64,000 bases of DNA from Polyangia bacterium (lineage in GTDB: Bacteria; Myxococcota_A; Polyangia; Nannocystales; Nannocystaceae). A program made the translations under genes and the position numbers. The DNA lies in NCBI GenBank assembly GCA_030430565.1, contig JAUIKS010000028.1, forward strand, positions 62,001-126,000, written 5' to 3'. The notes below the pieces were generated by a model, which made no database searches, was not told the origin of the DNA, and saw nothing but the letters and a program-made list of their open reading frames with translations. This document shows positions 32,796-41,495 of the stretch, in pieces. The number at the start of each line of letters is the position of its first letter. Within the stretch, counting starts at the first letter, position 1.

Positions 32796-35700
32796 TCAAT
32801 GCTCCTCGACGGAGGCCGTCAGCCCGAGGTCCCCGAGGATCGCGTACATCGCCGGGAGCACGAGCAGCAGCAGCAGGGTCGACGCGAGGATCCCGAACAC
32901 GATGCTCGTGGCGACCGGGATCAGCGTCTGCGCCTGCTGGCTGCGCTCGAACAGCAGCGGGATCAGGCCGGCGGCCGTCGTCGCCGAGGTCAGGATGATG
33001 GCGCGCAGCCGGGCGCGGCTCGCCTTCCGGGCCGCGTCCGCGGCGGACTCGCCCGCGGCGACGCCCTGCTTGATGAACACCATCAGCAGGATCGAGTCGT
33101 TGACGACGACGCCCGCCAGCGAGATGAAGCCGAGGATCCCCGGCAGCGTGAGCGGGTCGCCGAGCAGGAGGTTCCCCCACATCACGCCGATCAGCGCCAG
33201 CGGGATCGCGATCATGACGACGATGGGCTCGAGGTAGCTGCGGAACTGGAAGCTCAGCAGGAAGAACACGCCGAACAGCCCGATCCCCAGGGCCGAGAGC
33301 ATCGAGCGCGCGGTCTTCCCCGACTCCTCGGTCTGCCCGCCGATCTCGAACTGCAGGGACGGATAGCGGCGCGACAGCTCCGGGAGCAGCTCGGCCTGAA
33401 AGCGCCGCATCAGCTCGCTCGCGTTGGCGACGCTCGTGTCGATGTCGCCGGTGATCGTCGCGGTGCGCGTGCCGTGCATGCGCGCGATCTTGGCGTAGCT
33501 GCGGTCGAGCTCGATGTCCGCGATCGAGCCGAGCGGCAGGCGCAGGCCGCTGCCGAGCTGGATCTCGAAGTACTCGAGGTCGGCGAGCGTATCGCGACCT
33601 GTCTCATCGAGCATAACCATGATCTCGTAGTCCTCGGCCCCCGCCTGGACGTCCTGCGGCGTGACCCCGGAGAACGCGGCGCGCAGCTGCTGGGCGACCA
33701 GCGTGCCCTGGGCCGAGGTCCCGAGCGCGCCGGGGCGCAGGCGCACGCGCACCTGCGGCGTCCCGGGCTCTAGGTCGACGCTGAGATCAAACACGCCGTC
33801 GAAGCCGGCCAGCCAGCGGCGGAGCTCTTGGCTGGCGGCGCTGAGGCGCTCGAGCTCCTGGCCCTGCACGCGCAGCTCGAGCGCCGCGCCGCCAGGGCCG
33901 GTCGACTGCGAGGCGTAGCGCGCCGCGCTCGCGTCCGCGAGCGGCCCGGTCGCCTCCCGCCACGCGCGCGTGAACTCGGTGATCGTGGTGGTCCGCTCCT
34001 CGACGCTGAGCAGGTCGACCTTAACGGTCGCGATGTGCGGCCCCGTGTCGGGCGAGTCGGGGTTGTGGTTGTAGCGGACCGTCACGTTGCGGACGAGCTC
34101 CTGCTGCCCCGGCTGCCGCGGCGTGAACTCGGCGTTGACCGGATCGAGCGCCGCGACCGCGCGCGCGACCTCGGCCTCCGTGCGCGCGAGCGTGGTCCCG
34201 GCGGGCAGGCGGAGGCGGAAGTCGACCACGTCGCCGTCGGTCGCGGGGAAGCCCTCGAACTTGAGCAGGCCGCCGGCGAACAGCCCGAGCGAGAGCAGGA
34301 ACACGCCCGCCGCGACGCCGAGGGTGACGTAGCGATGCCGCACCGCGGCGTCGGCGAGCGGACCGACCACGCGCTCGCGGAAAGTCTCGAAGCCCGCGTC
34401 GAAGCGGCGCCGAAACGCGCCCTGCTTGCCTTCGTCGTGGTCCTCGAGCGAGTGCCCGAGGTGGTTGGGCAGGATGCAGAAGGCCTCGACGAGGCTCACC
34501 GCCATCACCGCGATCAGGACGACCGGGATGACCAGCAGCACGCGCCCGATCTGGCCCTCGAGGAAGGAGAGCGGGAGGAACACGCAGATCGTCGTGAGGA
34601 AGGACGAGAGGATCCCGGGCCAGACCTCGAACACCCCGTCGACCGCGGCCGCGAGCGCCGGCTTGCCGCGCCGCAGGTGGACCGCGACGTTGTCGGCGAG
34701 CACGATGCCGTCGTCCATGAGCAGGCCCAGCGCGAGCAGCAGGGCCATCATGGTCATCATGTTCAGCGTGTAGCCGATCTGCGCCATGATCCAGAGCCCG
34801 CCGAGGAAGGAGACCGGCAGGCCCGCGGCGACCCACAGCGCGAGACGTGTATTAAAGAACAGCCACAGCGTCAGGAACACGAGTACGAGGCCCTGCAGGC
34901 CGTTGGTCGACAGCAGCGCGAGCCGCTCCTCGATCGGCGCGGCCGCGTTCTCGGTGATGACGAACTGCACCCCGGGCGCGGCCGCGGCCGACTTGGTCTC
35001 GACGAACTCCTCGATCGCGGCGAGGATCCGCAGGGCGTCCTGGGTGCTCGTCTTGGTCACGCGCAGCAGCCCGGCGCGCTCGCCGTTGAACAGGATCTTC
35101 TCCTCCTCGAGCTCGAAGGTGTCGCGGATCTCCGCGATGTCGCCGAGCGGCACCTCGCCGCCGGCGGCGCTGGCGACGACCGGGAGCGCCGCGAAGTCGG
35201 CCGCGGTGTAGCGCTGCCCGTCGTAGCGGATCCGGATCTCGCCGTCGGCGGTGTCGAGCGAGCCGACCGGCATGTCGAGGCTCTGGGCCGAGATGACGTC
35301 GCTGAGGTCGGCGACGCTGAGGCCGTACTGCGCGGCCGCGGCCTGCTTCAGGCGGATCTGCAGCTGGTGGGTGGAGAAGCCGGCGACCTCGACCTGCGAG
35401 ATCTCGTCGTAGCGTCGCAGCTCGCGCTTGAGCTGCTCGCAGTAGAGCTTGAGGTCCGGCGCCGACATCGGCCCGGTGACCGCGATCGAGGCGACGAGCG
35501 TCGACCGGCTGCCCTCGGCCACGACCGGGTCCTCGGCGTCCACCGGGAAGTCGGTGATGCCGTCGACCGCGCTCGAGATGTCGGCCTTGAACTCCGCGAG
35601 CTCCGCCCCGTCCTCCATCTCCAAGGTGACGGTGGCGAGGCCCTCTTGGGCGGCCGAGGACATCTTCGCGAGGTACTCGGTGCCGTCGACCGCGTCCTCG

Positions 35701-35894
35701 ACGCGCTGCACGATCGACTCGTCGATCGTCTTGGCGCTCGCGCCCGGGTACGCGACCGTGACGACCACGCGATCCGAGGTGAACTCCGGGAAGGTCTCGC
35801 GGCGCAGGTCGAGGAGGCCCAGCGCGCCCAAGAGGACGAACAGGACCATGAGCAGGTTCGCGGCCGTCGGGTGGCGGGCGAAGAAGCCGATCAC
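32796..35894 (-). CDS. RND-type efflux pump inner-membrane transporter
   Basis: The 1032-residue protein has the RND layout: a first helix (PTAANLLMVLFVLLGALGL), a large periplasmic loop, helices 2-6 with LGLLMDDGIVLADNVAVHLRRG carrying the proton-relay Asp pair in helix 4, a second periplasmic loop, and helices 8-12 with GILGFISLAGVVVNDSILLMVF. It exports toxic compounds by proton antiport as a trimer. The GTG start overlaps the stop of the adaptor gene by 4 nt, so the two are translationally coupled. No outer-membrane channel (TolC-type) gene is adjacent; one encoded elsewhere must be used. No heavy-metal-specific motifs were identified, so the substrate is open. Confidence 0.95.
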   Translation of the reverse strand: MIGFFARHPTAANLLMVLFVLLGALGLLDLRRETFPEFTSDRVVVTVAYPGASAKTIDESIVQRVEDAVDGTEYLAKMSSAAQEGLATVTLEMEDGAELAEFKADISSAVDGITDFPVDAEDPVVAEGSRSTLVASIAVTGPMSAPDLKLYCEQLKRELRRYDEISQVEVAGFSTHQLQIRLKQAAAAQYGLSVADLSDVISAQSLDMPVGSLDTADGEIRIRYDGQRYTAADFAALPVVASAAGGEVPLGDIAEIRDTFELEEEKILFNGERAGLLRVTKTSTQDALRILAAIEEFVETKSAAAAPGVQFVITENAAAPIEERLALLSTNGLQGLVLVFLTLWLFFNTRLALWVAAGLPVSFLGGLWIMAQIGYTLNMMTMMALLLALGLLMDDGIVLADNVAVHLRRGKPALAAAVDGVFEVWPGILSSFLTTICVFLPLSFLEGQIGRVLLVIPVVLIAVMAVSLVEAFCILPNHLGHSLEDHDEGKQGAFRRRFDAGFETFRERVVGPLADAAVRHRYVTLGVAAGVFLLSLGLFAGGLLKFEGFPATDGDVVDFRLRLPAGTTLARTEAEVARAVAALDPVNAEFTPRQPGQQELVRNVTVRYNHNPDSPDTGPHIATVKVDLLSVEERTTTITEFTRAWREATGPLADASAARYASQSTGPGGAALELRVQGQELERLSAASQELRRWLAGFDGVFDLSVDLEPGTPQVRVRLRPGALGTSAQGTLVAQQLRAAFSGVTPQDVQAGAEDYEIMVMLDETGRDTLADLEYFEIQLGSGLRLPLGSIADIELDRSYAKIARMHGTRTATITGDIDTSVANASELMRRFQAELLPELSRRYPSLQFEIGGQTEESGKTARSMLSALGIGLFGVFFLLSFQFRSYLEPIVVMIAIPLALIGVMWGNLLLGDPLTLPGILGFISLAGVVVNDSILLMVFIKQGVAAGESAADAARKASRARLRAIILTSATTAAGLIPLLFERSQQAQTLIPVATSIVFGILASTLLLLLVLPAMYAILGDLGLTASVEEH

Positions 35895-37303
35895 GACGAG
35901 GACCCCTCCCCCGCCTCCGGCGCGCGCACCGACGCCGCCTCGCCCGTGACCGCCAGCTGCAATGAGGCGGCCGCCGCCTCGTCGACGCGCGGCGCGAGCA
36001 GCATGCCCTCGATCGCCGGCACCAAGTTGGTCAGCACGATCTGCTCCCCGGGCTCGACCCCCGAGGCCACGCAGGCGTAGGCGTCCTGGACGAACGCGAG
36101 CTCGACCTCGCGCGTCTCGAGGCGCTCGTCGGGGCCGACGACGTGGAGCTTGTTCCCCCGCAGCGCGCCCCGCGGCACCGGGCGACAGCCAGGGCGCGGC
36201 TGCCCGCGCAGCTCGACCTCGACGTACATGCCGCGGACCAGCGGCGGCTGCTTGCCCGGCTGGGCCTGTTCGAAGGGCTTGTCCACGGCGACGACGACCC
36301 CGACGGTGCGCGTCTCCGAGTCGATGTTCTCGAAGCGGTCGACGACGCCCTCCCAGCTCGCGAGCAGCGAGCCGCTCTCGAGCCGGACCGTCGCGCGCAG
36401 CTGACCGTCGCTCGACTCGCGCAGCCGCGAGACCGCGCGCGGCGTGACGCCCTCGTCGCTCGCCTCGCGCGCGCGCACGAGCGGCATCAGCGAGCCGATG
36501 GAGAACTGCGCGGGCACCTCGGCGACGTTGATCCCGTCGCCCTCCGCGAGCGTCGTGCCGACCGTGACGAGCTCGCTGAGCTGCACGTTGACGGACCGGA
36601 TCCGCAGGTCAAAGGGCACGACGAGCTCGGTGCGCGAGATGTCGAGCTCGGCCGTGGCGACCCCCGCGGCGTACTGGTCGATGAGCGCCTTGAGCTTGCG
36701 CCGCGTCGCCGGGATCTCGGCGAGCGTGTTCTTCAGGTTCTGCGTGGTGGTCTTGTCGTTGAGGACCTTGCGCTCGGCGTCGTCGACCTCGGTCGCCGAG
36801 GTGTTGCCGCCGCGGTACAGCGCCTTCGCCCGCTCGTAGTCCTTCTGCGCCAGCTCCAGCGAGCGCGTCGCGATCTTCAGGCTCGCCTTGGTGTTGCGCT
36901 CTTTGGCGCTGAGCTCCGAGAGCTGCGCCTTCGCGTTGGCGACCGTCGCCTTCTGCTGCGAGGCGGTGATGCGGTAGGCCTGCGGGTCGATCTTGAGCAG
37001 CGGCTCGTCCTTGCGCAGGATTCGACCTGTCTCGAGTTTCTCGTTCATCTCGACGACGCGCCCCGAGACCTCGGCGACGAGCTGCCACTCTCGCTGCGCC
37101 CGCACGACGCCGTAGCCGACCGCGCGGGGCGTGGCCTCGACCTCCGTCACGGCGATCACCCGCACCGGGTGGCCCTGCTCCGCCGGCGGGCGCCGCTTCG
37201 GGTTCTCGCGGGCGTTCGCCATCATCACGAGCGCGACCGCGCCGAGGCCGACCGGCACGGCGAAGCCCAGCAGTCTCCGGACGACCTGGGACGATGTGGA
37301 CAT
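35891..37303 (-). CDS. RND efflux periplasmic adaptor (membrane fusion protein)
   Basis: The 470-residue protein has an N-terminal membrane anchor (LLGFAVPVGLGAVALVMMA). A lipoyl/barrel-sandwich half follows (VSGRVVEMNEKLETGRILRKDEPLLKIDP), with a helical hairpin of about 100 residues (VANAKAQLSELSAKERNTKAS through RKLKALIDQYAAG). The returning half (VPFDLRIRSVNVQLSELVTVG), a beta-barrel domain and a membrane-proximal domain (PRGALRGNKLHVVGPDERLETREVEL) complete the adaptor. It bridges the RND pump and an outer-membrane channel. GAGGAG about 10 nt before the ATG is a good ribosome site. The upstream region carries an AT-rich hexamer repeat. It is the first gene of a two-gene operon. Confidence 0.93.
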   Translation of the reverse strand: MSTSSQVVRRLLGFAVPVGLGAVALVMMANARENPKRRPPAEQGHPVRVIAVTEVEATPRAVGYGVVRAQREWQLVAEVSGRVVEMNEKLETGRILRKDEPLLKIDPQAYRITASQQKATVANAKAQLSELSAKERNTKASLKIATRSLELAQKDYERAKALYRGGNTSATEVDDAERKVLNDKTTTQNLKNTLAEIPATRRKLKALIDQYAAGVATAELDISRTELVVPFDLRIRSVNVQLSELVTVGTTLAEGDGINVAEVPAQFSIGSLMPLVRAREASDEGVTPRAVSRLRESSDGQLRATVRLESGSLLASWEGVVDRFENIDSETRTVGVVVAVDKPFEQAQPGKQPPLVRGMYVEVELRGQPRPGCRPVPRGALRGNKLHVVGPDERLETREVELAFVQDAYACVASGVEPGEQIVLTNLVPAIEGMLLAPRVDEAAAASLQLAVTGEAASVRAPEAGEGSSS

Positions 37304-37328
37304 CTCTCGCGTCTCCTCTAGGGAATGG

Positions 37329-37349
37329 GAATATGAATATGAATATGAA
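37329..37349. repeat. AT-rich hexamer repeat (GAATAT, 3.5 copies) in the efflux operon promoter region
   Basis: Three exact GAATAT units followed by GAA, about 25-45 bp upstream of the adaptor start codon. On the minus strand, that of the operon, it reads as repeated TTCATA/ATATTC, and each unit offers a -10-like CATATT. This is one of the most AT-rich spots in the window. Confidence 0.8.
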
Positions 37350-37437
37350 CACGTCCGCGTCGTCGTGGCCAGGCGAGACGCCCGCGACCACTACATTTGC
37401 CGACGACCGCTCAGGCGGGCCGCTGCGCGGCCTAGGC

Positions 37438-37812
37438 TCAGGCGCTCACGCGCGTCGCGGAGCGCAGGTGCTCGAGGCAATCGTCGTCGAGCACGCGCTC
37501 GAGCGCGAAGACGAAGCGGAACTCGGTGCCCTGCCCGCGCGTCGAGTTGAGCGCGATGCGTCCACCGAGCGCCGCGCAGGCCTGCTTGACCGCGGCCATG
37601 CCGAGCCCGCGCCCGGAGACCTCGGTCGCGCGGTCGACGGTGGTGATCCCGTCGTGACAGAGCACGTCGAGGAGCTGAGCCCGCGTCTCGGCGGGCAGCT
37701 GGCGCTCGCGCGCCCGCTCGCGCAGCTTCTCCCAGTCGATCCCCGCGCCGTCGTCCGCGACGCGGATCACGAGCGCCTCGCCGTCGACGCGCACCTCGAG
37801 GGTGAGCGTCGG
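37438..37812 (-). pseudogene. Truncated CheA-type histidine kinase ATPase domain (remnant)
   Basis: The frame encodes only the second half of a CheA-like HATPase domain: VRVADDGAGIDWEKLRERARE (G1 box), LDVLCHDGITT, EVSGRGLGMAAVKQACAALGG (G2 box) and GTEFRFVFALE. The N box with its Mg-binding Asn, the dimerisation and phosphotransfer domains and the CheW-like domain that follow or precede it in real CheA proteins are missing. Upstream the frame runs only a few codons before a TGA. A GTG at 37794 could start a 118-residue product, but it could not bind ATP normally. It is best read as a decayed fragment, reading towards and ending about 130 nt before the efflux operon, on the same strand as it. 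Confidence 0.65.
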
Positions 37813-37848
37813 GCATCGCGGCGAGTCTCGTGCTCGCCGCGGCGCGAA

Positions 37849-37877
37849 TTGACATGCTCAAAAAGACACATTATTGA
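37849..37877 (+). promoter_or_regulatory. Predicted promoter upstream of the hypothetical gene
   Basis: A consensus TTGACA, a 17-nt spacer and TATTGA, in an AT-rich patch just outside the kinase remnant. It would transcribe the gene starting at 37952 or 37910. Confidence 0.45.
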
Positions 37878-37951
37878 ACGCTCGTCAGCCACCGCGCGCG
37901 TGGTTCGAAATGGCGCGGGCGGACGCTCCGCGTTCGCCCGCACGGGTCAAT

Positions 37952-38599
37952 ATGAGCTCCTACGACTGCGTCCTCCCGATCGAGCACGAGTGGCTCGTGT
38001 CGTACTTCGGCCCGCTCCCCGTGCTGCGCTCGAGCCTCGCGCCAGAGGCGATCACGTACACGAACTACGCCGCCTTCGAAGCGATTCGCAGCAACGCCGC
38101 GCGGCTCGACCATATGCCCCCCGGATCGTTCTACGGGCGCATCCACAGGCACCCGGAGGTCTCGGTCGCGGGCGGCAAGAACGGCTTTCGCCCGGCCGGG
38201 CTCCAGCGCGACTGGGTCCCGGAGCTGGAGCTGTACCGGTGTCACTGGCGCGAGCCGTCGCGCGTGACCGAGCTGCTCGACCTGCTCCTGCACGCGGTGC
38301 GCGTGCTGCCGGGGCTCTTCGCGCTCCGTGACGCGCCGGCCTGGCCGGCCTTCGATGACCCCATGGCGCTCGGCTACCTGCTCCCAGACGAGGTCCGCGA
38401 GCTCGACTCGCTGCTCCCGCGGCCCGAGGACGACTCGCTCGACGACGAGTGGGACGACGAGTGGTACATGAACGAACCGCCCGACAACCCGCCCGACAAC
38501 CCGCTCGACGAGAGCCCGCACACCCAGTCGCTCCACGAGCTGATCGTGCTCGCGGCCGCGCGCGGCCTCTGCCTCGTGACCCTGCAGTCGGGGCTGTGA
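37952..38599 (+). CDS. Hypothetical protein with acidic Pro/Asn-rich segment
   Basis: A 215-residue protein that I do not recognise. The N-terminal two thirds look globular (YDCVLPIEHEWLVSYFGPLP, SFYGRIHRHPEVSVAGGKNG, LLDLLLHAVRVLPGLFAL). From about 155 there is an acidic, low-complexity stretch with a duplicated Pro-Pro-Asp-Asn unit (EPPDNPPDNPLDE), then a hydrophobic C-terminal helix. No signal peptide or membrane helix is seen. The frame is open to a TTG at 37874, but that lies in the predicted -10 element; the ATG at 37952 gives the most natural N-terminus, with 37910 as an alternative. It sits between the kinase remnant and a membrane-protein operon. Confidence 0.6.
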   Translation: MSSYDCVLPIEHEWLVSYFGPLPVLRSSLAPEAITYTNYAAFEAIRSNAARLDHMPPGSFYGRIHRHPEVSVAGGKNGFRPAGLQRDWVPELELYRCHWREPSRVTELLDLLLHAVRVLPGLFALRDAPAWPAFDDPMALGYLLPDEVRELDSLLPRPEDDSLDDEWDDEWYMNEPPDNPPDNPLDESPHTQSLHELIVLAAARGLCLVTLQSGL

Positions 38600-38630
38600 G
38601 CGCGAAGCCGCGCGGCGCCGACGCGAGCGA

Positions 38631-38665
38631 CCGCTCGTCGGAGCATCGCCGCCGCTCGTCGGAGC
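38631..38665. repeat. Direct repeat of 14 bp, 21-bp period
   Basis: CCGCTCGTCGGAGC occurs at 38631-38644 and 38652-38665 in the 105-bp gap before the DUF2306-like gene. It may be chance or an operator pair. Confidence 0.4.
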
Positions 38666-38704
38666 GAAGCGGCGACGCCCCCCGCGGCGCGTCATGGTGA
38701 GACC

Positions 38705-39445
38705 GTGCTCCCCTCGCTCCTGCCCTCGCTGTACTCCCTCAACCTCCTGCTGCACGTCGTCTTCGGCCTCGGCTGCATCGCCGCCGTGGTCACGCCGCTG
38801 CTCTCGCGCAAAGGCGGGCGGCTGCACCGTCGCGCCGGCTGGGTGTTCGTCGCGGCGCTCACCGGCACCGCGCTGACCGGCTCGTTCATCGCGCTGACGT
38901 GGATCGTCGCGCCGCTCGCGGTCAAGCCCTTCGACGCGCCGCCCGAGCGCCTTCAGCAGATCGCCGCGACCCTGCGCACGCTCGGGTGGTTCTTCGCGCT
39001 CGTCGCGTGGATGGCCTTCGGCGCGGCCTGGAGCGGGGTCTCGGCGCTCCGCAGCGCGAAGCGCCCGAGCCCGTGGTGGGCGCGCGTCGACCTCGGGGTC
39101 ATCCTCGCCACGATGACCGGCGGCGCCGCGCTGCTCGCCCTGGGCGCCCGCGCGAGCTCGGCGCTGCTCGTCGCCTTCGGACTCATCGGCCTCGTCACCG
39201 GCGCCCTCGACCTGCGCCGCGTCGGTCGCACCGATCGCGCGTCTCGCCTGATCCGCCACCTCGAGTCCATGCTCGGCGGCTTCACGGTCGTGATCACCGC
39301 GTTCGCGGTCCTGGTCGGTCGGCGCTACGGCGGGGAGCTGTTCCAGGTCGCGCAGCTCTGGTACTGGCTTGTCCCCGTGGGCTTCGGCATGCTGCTGAGC
39401 GAGCTCTGGAAGCGTCGCGTCCAGCGTCGCTACGCTCGAGGCTGA
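38705..39445 (+). CDS. Multi-pass membrane protein, DUF2306-like
   Basis: The 246-residue protein has seven or eight hydrophobic helices. The N-terminal part LNLLLHVVFGLGCIAAVVTPL, followed by RKGGRLHRRAGWVFVAAL, resembles the start of DUF2306-type membrane proteins, where a His in helix 1 and a G-GRLHRRAG loop are conserved. The function of that family is unknown. The GTG start has no obvious ribosome site. The sensor kinase gene begins one base after the stop region (GTG at +2), so this protein is probably the first gene of an operon with the LytS/LytTR pair and could be the sensed or regulated membrane component. Confidence 0.7.
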   Translation: MLPSLLPSLYSLNLLLHVVFGLGCIAAVVTPLLSRKGGRLHRRAGWVFVAALTGTALTGSFIALTWIVAPLAVKPFDAPPERLQQIAATLRTLGWFFALVAWMAFGAAWSGVSALRSAKRPSPWWARVDLGVILATMTGGAALLALGARASSALLVAFGLIGLVTGALDLRRVGRTDRASRLIRHLESMLGGFTVVITAFAVLVGRRYGGELFQVAQLWYWLVPVGFGMLLSELWKRRVQRRYARG

Positions 39446-39446
39446 G

Positions 39447-40598
39447 GTGAATCAAGGGTCAGGAAAATCAGCGCGGTCAGGCGCGTCAGACAGCCTGACG
39501 CGGGCGGCCACTCCCCCGCGGGGCTCCGCGCGCGCGCGCGTGCTTCGCGAGCTGCGCGAGGCGTGGTGGATCTACCTCCTCGCGCCGGCGGCGATCACGA
39601 CGATGACCGCGGACTCCTTCGCCGACCCGCGCCACCTGTGGCTGGTCTACCGCTTCAACCTCCTGGCGACGCTCTGCCTCGGCGGCCTCGCGCACGGCCT
39701 GTTCGCGGTCTACGGGCACGGCCTCAACCGGCGCGGGCTCGCCCCTGTCTGGCGCTGGCTGCTGCCGATCGCCATCGTCGTCGTCTCGGTGCTGCTCGGG
39801 ACCGAGCTGCTGCTCGCCGCGCTCAACCTGCTCCAGTGGCAGATCAACCCGCCGCCGCGGGTCGGCGTGTGGATCGTCGGCGGGACCGTGACCGTCGCGC
39901 TCGCGACGATCGGCCTCGTCACCGATCGACTCCGCGGCGAGCGTCAGCGCGCCGAGCTGCGCAGCGCCCACGACCAGCGCGCGCGCGTCTCCGCCCAGCT
40001 CGAGGCCCTGCGCGCGCGCCTCGATCCGCACTTCTTGTTCAACGGGCTCAACACCGTGGCCGCGCTGATCCCCGAGGATCCCGAGGCCGCCGAGCGGGCG
40101 GTGGAGCAGCTCTCGATGCTGCTGCGGCGCTCGCTCGAGCACAGCCTCCCTGACCGGGTCACGCTGCGCGAGGAGCTGGCCTACGCGCGCGCCTACCTCG
40201 AGCTCGAGCGCACGCGCCACGGCCCCCGCCTGGCGCTCGAGCTCGAGATCCCCGACGCGCTGCTGGGCCACCCGCTGCCCCCCTTCACGCTGCAGCCGCT
40301 GCTCGAGAACGCGATCAAACATGGCCTCGGGGCCACGCTCGAGACGACCCGGATCACGCTGCGCGCGCGCCTCGAGGGCGAGCTGCTCGCGCTCGAGGTC
40401 CACGACGACGGCCCCGGCGTGGCCGCGCCAGCCCAGCCGGGAGCTGGCACCGGTCACGCGACGCTGCGCCAGCGCCTCGAGCTGCTCTACGGCGGGCGCG
40501 CGCGCCTGCGGGCCGGGCCCGCGCCCGAGGGGGGCTACCGCGCCCGCGTCGAGCTGCCGCGCGCGCGCCCTGACGAGACCGAGGGGGACGCGCGATGA
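39447..40598 (+). CDS. LytS/YehU-type sensor histidine kinase
   Basis: The 383-residue kinase has four hydrophobic helices in residues 25-160, a short coiled linker, and the His_kinase domain with the phospho-acceptor H195 in RLDPHFLFNGLNTVAAL. An HATPase domain follows, with N box LQPLLENAIKHGLG and G box VHDDGPGVA. It has no periplasmic sensor domain, so signal input is through the membrane segment. GTG is the start, directly after the stop of the membrane-protein gene. Its 3' end overlaps the response-regulator gene by ATGA. The kinase should phosphorylate the LytTR regulator next to it. Confidence 0.93.
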   Translation: MNQGSGKSARSGASDSLTRAATPPRGSARARVLRELREAWWIYLLAPAAITTMTADSFADPRHLWLVYRFNLLATLCLGGLAHGLFAVYGHGLNRRGLAPVWRWLLPIAIVVVSVLLGTELLLAALNLLQWQINPPPRVGVWIVGGTVTVALATIGLVTDRLRGERQRAELRSAHDQRARVSAQLEALRARLDPHFLFNGLNTVAALIPEDPEAAERAVEQLSMLLRRSLEHSLPDRVTLREELAYARAYLELERTRHGPRLALELEIPDALLGHPLPPFTLQPLLENAIKHGLGATLETTRITLRARLEGELLALEVHDDGPGVAAPAQPGAGTGHATLRQRLELLYGGRARLRAGPAPEGGYRARVELPRARPDETEGDAR

Positions 40599-41338
40599 AG
40601 GTGCTGGTGGTCGACGACGAACCACTCGCGCGCCGACGACTGCTCCGCAAGCTGCGGAGCGTGGCGAGCGTGCACGAGGTCTTCGAAGCCGCGAGCGGCG
40701 ATGAGGCGCTGCGCCAGCTCGACGCGCTCGCGCCGGACGTGCTGCTGCTCGACATCAACATGCCTGGCCGCGACGGCCTGGCGACCGCGCGCGCGCGCCC
40801 TGACATGCCGGCGATCATCTTCGTGACCGCCCACAGCCAGCACGCCGTGACCGCCTTCGAGCTGCACGCCGTCGACTACCTGCTCAAGCCCGTGACCGCA
40901 GCGCGGCTCGAGACCGCGCTCGAGCGCGCGCGAGCGCGACGCGAGCGCGAGCGAGCGCCCGCGCCCGCGCGCGACAACGAGGAAGATAACGAGAAAGATA
41001 ACGACGAAGACACGCGGCTGCGCGCGCGCACCGGCGACGCGGTGCACATCTTCGCCGCGCAGCAGCTCACGCGGGTGTTCTCGCGGGACAAGTACAGCGT
41101 GTTCCTGCACGGCGGGCGCGAGTGGCTGCTCGACGAGAGCCTCAACGAGCTCGAGCGCCGCCTCGCGCCGATCGGCTTCCTCCGAGTGCACCGCGCCGAG
41201 CTCGTCAACATGGGCGCGGTCCGATCGCTCGAGGCCGGCACCGGCGGCGCGCGCCTCGAGCTCCGCGATGGACAGCGCGCGGCGGTGAGCCGCCGGCAGC
41301 TCGCGGAGGTCCGCCGGCGTCTCGGGCTGCGGCGCTGA
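40595..41338 (+). CDS. LytTR-family response regulator
   Basis: The 247-residue protein has a receiver domain (LVVDDEPLARRRLLRKL; phospho-acceptor D53 in LLLDINMPGRDG; VTAH and the Lys in YLLKPV). A hydrophilic hinge (Arg/Glu runs, then DNEEDNEKDNDED) leads to a LytTR DNA-binding domain from about 145 (FSRDKYSVFLHGGREWLLDES and FLRVHRAELVNMGAV). All receiver catalytic residues are intact. It should bind DNA after phosphorylation by the overlapping LytS-type kinase. The start ATG overlaps the kinase stop by 4 nt. Target sites were not found by eye in this window. Confidence 0.95.
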   Translation: MKVLVVDDEPLARRRLLRKLRSVASVHEVFEAASGDEALRQLDALAPDVLLLDINMPGRDGLATARARPDMPAIIFVTAHSQHAVTAFELHAVDYLLKPVTAARLETALERARARRERERAPAPARDNEEDNEKDNDEDTRLRARTGDAVHIFAAQQLTRVFSRDKYSVFLHGGREWLLDESLNELERRLAPIGFLRVHRAELVNMGAVRSLEAGTGGARLELRDGQRAAVSRRQLAEVRRRLGLRR

Positions 41339-41482
41339 GCGACCGACAACGCGCTGTGGATATGGCGGCTCGTGGCGACGCTCCAGCGCGAGCGCCCCGC
41401 GCTGCGCGACGCGCTGCGCGAGACGCTGGCCTGAGCCGCGTCAACGCGACGCGCGCTCGCGCACGACCGCGCGCGGCTCTGC

Positions 41483-41488
41483 TATCCT
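41483..41488 (+). promoter_or_regulatory. -10 hexamer (TATCCT) of the alpha/beta hydrolase gene
   Basis: TATCCT ends 7 nt before the ATG, with no Shine-Dalgarno in the gap. This fits leaderless transcription. Confidence 0.4.
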
Positions 41489-41495
41489 CGCGAAC

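Noticed and set aside
33828..36080. Plus-strand open frame of 750 codons
   Set aside because: It is antisense to the RND pump; composition is Arg/Asp/Glu/Leu-rich without any fold signal.
37895..37915. GGTTCGAAAT, resembling a tRNA T-loop
   Set aside because: No acceptor stem, anticodon arm or D-arm can be formed around it.
41339..41434. In-frame continuation after the LytTR regulator stop (about 31 codons), considered as a C-terminal extension or tiny gene
   Set aside because: A TGA separates it, there is no good start codon and the reading looks like random GC-rich sequence.
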